From JAWWBG01 sp033721095 (GTDB lineage: Bacteria > Actinomycetota > Nitriliruptoria > Nitriliruptorales > Nitriliruptoraceae), in NCBI GenBank assembly GCA_033721095.1, contig JAWWBG010000132.1, positions 1 to 7,610 of the forward strand: DNA of 7,610 nt, read 5' to 3'. Each line of letters starts with the position of its first letter. Position 1 is the stretch's first letter. Both the position numbers and the translations under genes were made by a program. Shown piece after piece: positions 6,401 through 7,610 of the stretch. The notes under the pieces are model-generated. The model did no database searches and was not told where the DNA came from. It saw only the letters and a list, made by a program, of their open reading frames with translations.

Positions 6401-7420
6401 GTGCCGGACGAGTTGAGCTACGCCGAGGCCGGCGTGGACATCGACGCAGCCGAGGAGGCCGTCGAGCGCATCCGGGCATCCGTCGAGTCGACCAGCCGTG
6501 ACGGCGTGCTCGGATCCATCGGCGGCTTCGGCGGCCTGTTCGGTCTCGACCCGACAGCCTGGACCGATCCCGTCCTCGTCTCGAGCACGGACGGGGTCGG
6601 CACCAAGGTCGACCTGGCGCGCCGCCTGGGCGTCCTCGACACGATCGGGATCGACCTGGTTGCGATGGTTGTCGATGACCTGGTGGTCACGGGCGCCGAA
6701 CCCCTCTTCTTCAACGACTACATCTCGGTCGGAAAGCTCGACCCCGATCGGGTCGCGGCCCTCGTGGAGGGGATCGCGGACGGGTGCCGACAGGCGGGCT
6801 GCGCGCTGGTCGGTGGCGAGACAGCCGAACATCCGGGCCTGCTGGAACCCGACGAGTTCGACCTCGCCGGTTTCGGCGTCGGCATCGTCGAGCGCGACCG
6901 CATGCTCGGGCCGCACCGTGTCGAAGCCGGGGACGTGTTGATCGGATTGCCCAGCTCGGGTCTGCACAGCAACGGCTTCAGCCTGGTGCGGCGAGTCGTC
7001 GAGGGCCTCGACCTCTCGCAGGACCATGGCCTGGACCGCCCGCTCGGCGAGGAGCTGCTGGAGCCGACGCGGATCCACACACCCGACTGCCTGACGCTCA
7101 TCGAGACGGTCGAGGTGCACGCGCTGTGCCACGTCACGGGCGGTGGACTGCCCGGGAACCTGCCGCGAGTCCTGCCAGATGGCCTTGGTGCCGAAGTGGA
7201 CCCGTCAACGTGGACGTTGCCGCCGATCTTCGGCTGGCTGGAAGAACGCGGCCCCGTCGGTCGACACGAGATGTGGCGGACGTTCAACATGGGCATCGGG
7301 ATGGTGGCCGTCGTGCCACCAACCGCCGTCAGCGATGCCGTTGCCGAGCTGCGCGACCTGGGCGTCGACGCCCCGGCGATGGGCATCGTCGAGCCCGGTG
7401 ATGGCGTTCGGATCCTCTGA
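6401..7420 (+). CDS. purM: Phosphoribosylformylglycinamidine cyclo-ligase (AIR synthetase)
   Basis: PurM closes formylglycinamidine ribonucleotide to aminoimidazole ribonucleotide using ATP, the fifth step of de novo purine synthesis, in the cytoplasm. The 339-residue product has normal family length (E. coli about 345). Landmarks in order are SYAEAGVDI (6-14), GGFGGLF (41-47), STDGVGTK (62-69), the VDDL and NDYISVGK segments (91-112), GGETAEHPG (138-146), SSGLHSNGFSLVRR (185-198), HVTGGG (244-249) and TFNMGIGM (294-301). His in AEHPG, where E. coli has Met, followed by DEFD, is as I recall it from actinobacterial PurM. The GTG start has AGGAG (6392-6396) 4 nt upstream and places SYxxAGVDI at the expected N-terminus. 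It follows vdh by 31 nt and converges on purF, whereas purF and purM often run in the same direction. Confidence 0.97.
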   Translation: MPDELSYAEAGVDIDAAEEAVERIRASVESTSRDGVLGSIGGFGGLFGLDPTAWTDPVLVSSTDGVGTKVDLARRLGVLDTIGIDLVAMVVDDLVVTGAEPLFFNDYISVGKLDPDRVAALVEGIADGCRQAGCALVGGETAEHPGLLEPDEFDLAGFGVGIVERDRMLGPHRVEAGDVLIGLPSSGLHSNGFSLVRRVVEGLDLSQDHGLDRPLGEELLEPTRIHTPDCLTLIETVEVHALCHVTGGGLPGNLPRVLPDGLGAEVDPSTWTLPPIFGWLEERGPVGRHEMWRTFNMGIGMVAVVPPTAVSDAVAELRDLGVDAPAMGIVEPGDGVRIL

Positions 7421-7433
7421 GCCGTTCGGAGCT

Positions 7434-7467
7434 GGGGCGTGCCGCGCCGACAAGCCGACGCGTCCCC
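7434..7467. terminator. Possible imperfect hairpin between convergent purM and purF
   Basis: GGGGCGTG (7434-7441) can pair with CGCGTCCCC (7459-7467) if T7463 bulges and one G-U pair is allowed, leaving a 17-nt loop. It fills the 49-bp gap between the two convergent stops, where a bidirectional terminator would be expected. No T-tract follows on either strand, so this is tentative. Confidence 0.25.
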
Positions 7468-7469
7468 GA

Positions 7470-7610
7470 TCAGACGGCGTCGAACTCGAACTTGGTCTGG
7501 GCGAGGTCGACGTGCTCCCCGGCGACGGGAATCGGGTACTCGCCGTCGAAGCAGGCGCGGCACAGCCCGTCCATCTCGTTCGGGGTGGCGCTGACGAGCC
7601 CGTCCAGCGA
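7470..7610 (-). CDS. purF: Amidophosphoribosyltransferase, C-terminal end only (5' part beyond window)
   Basis: PurF commits PRPP and glutamine to purine synthesis by forming 5-phosphoribosylamine. Only the last 46 residues and the TGA stop are visible, in a frame that starts exactly at the window edge. The visible part contains SLDGLVSAT and LCRACFDGEYPIPV, which match the conserved C-terminal end of bacterial PurF just after the phosphoribosyltransferase domain; the last residues are KFEFDAV. The glutaminase and PRPP-binding regions are outside the window and cannot be judged. The position beside purM fits the same pathway, although the two genes are convergent here. Confidence 0.88.
   Translation of the reverse strand, partial: SLDGLVSATPNEMDGLCRACFDGEYPIPVAGEHVDLAQTKFEFDAV

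Overview
The window is gene-dense, very GC-rich DNA. At least four of the six genes whose starts are visible begin with GTG, spacers are short, and all seven products look like ordinary housekeeping or conserved proteins. The PurM motif GGETAEHPG, the homodimeric AceE-type pyruvate dehydrogenase and a Streptomyces-like valine dehydrogenase next to purM and purF point to an actinobacterium (Actinomycetota), perhaps outside the well-studied orders. I see no mobile element, CRISPR array, rRNA or tRNA.

Layout. Positions 1-2632 (minus) hold most of aceE, the E1 subunit of the pyruvate dehydrogenase complex; its last residues lie left of the window. A 134-bp divergent promoter region follows, then a PAP2-family membrane phosphatase (2767-3774, plus) and a small charged protein of unknown function (3826-4287, plus). 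The latter converges, with 27 bp between, on a 268-residue conserved protein of unknown function (4315-5121, minus). That gene is divergent from a valine/leucine-type amino acid dehydrogenase (5284-6369, plus). Then comes purM (6401-7420, plus), which converges on the 3' end of purF (7470-7610, minus, partial).

How the genes fit together. AceE makes acetyl-CoA from pyruvate. The Vdh-like enzyme deaminates branched-chain amino acids to 2-keto acids, feeding carbon and nitrogen metabolism. PurF and PurM catalyse the first and fifth steps of de novo purine synthesis. The cluster unknown gene / vdh / purM / purF resembles, from memory, the Streptomyces order purF-purM-(small gene)-vdh-(unknown gene)-bldC, so the right half looks like an ancestral actinobacterial neighbourhood that has been rearranged.

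Most notable signals. Between aceE and the PAP2 gene the same pattern, GCATCCGG, then 11 nt, then TACGGTG, occurs on both strands around one centre, so the two divergent promoters are near mirror images. The 268-residue protein appears to have a leaderless promoter. A perfect 8-bp inverted repeat sits at the predicted transcription start of vdh. AceE carries DRAS where relatives I recall have DGHS. No clearly new multi-gene system is visible; most of the window is core metabolism with some interesting regulatory DNA and two uncharacterised proteins.
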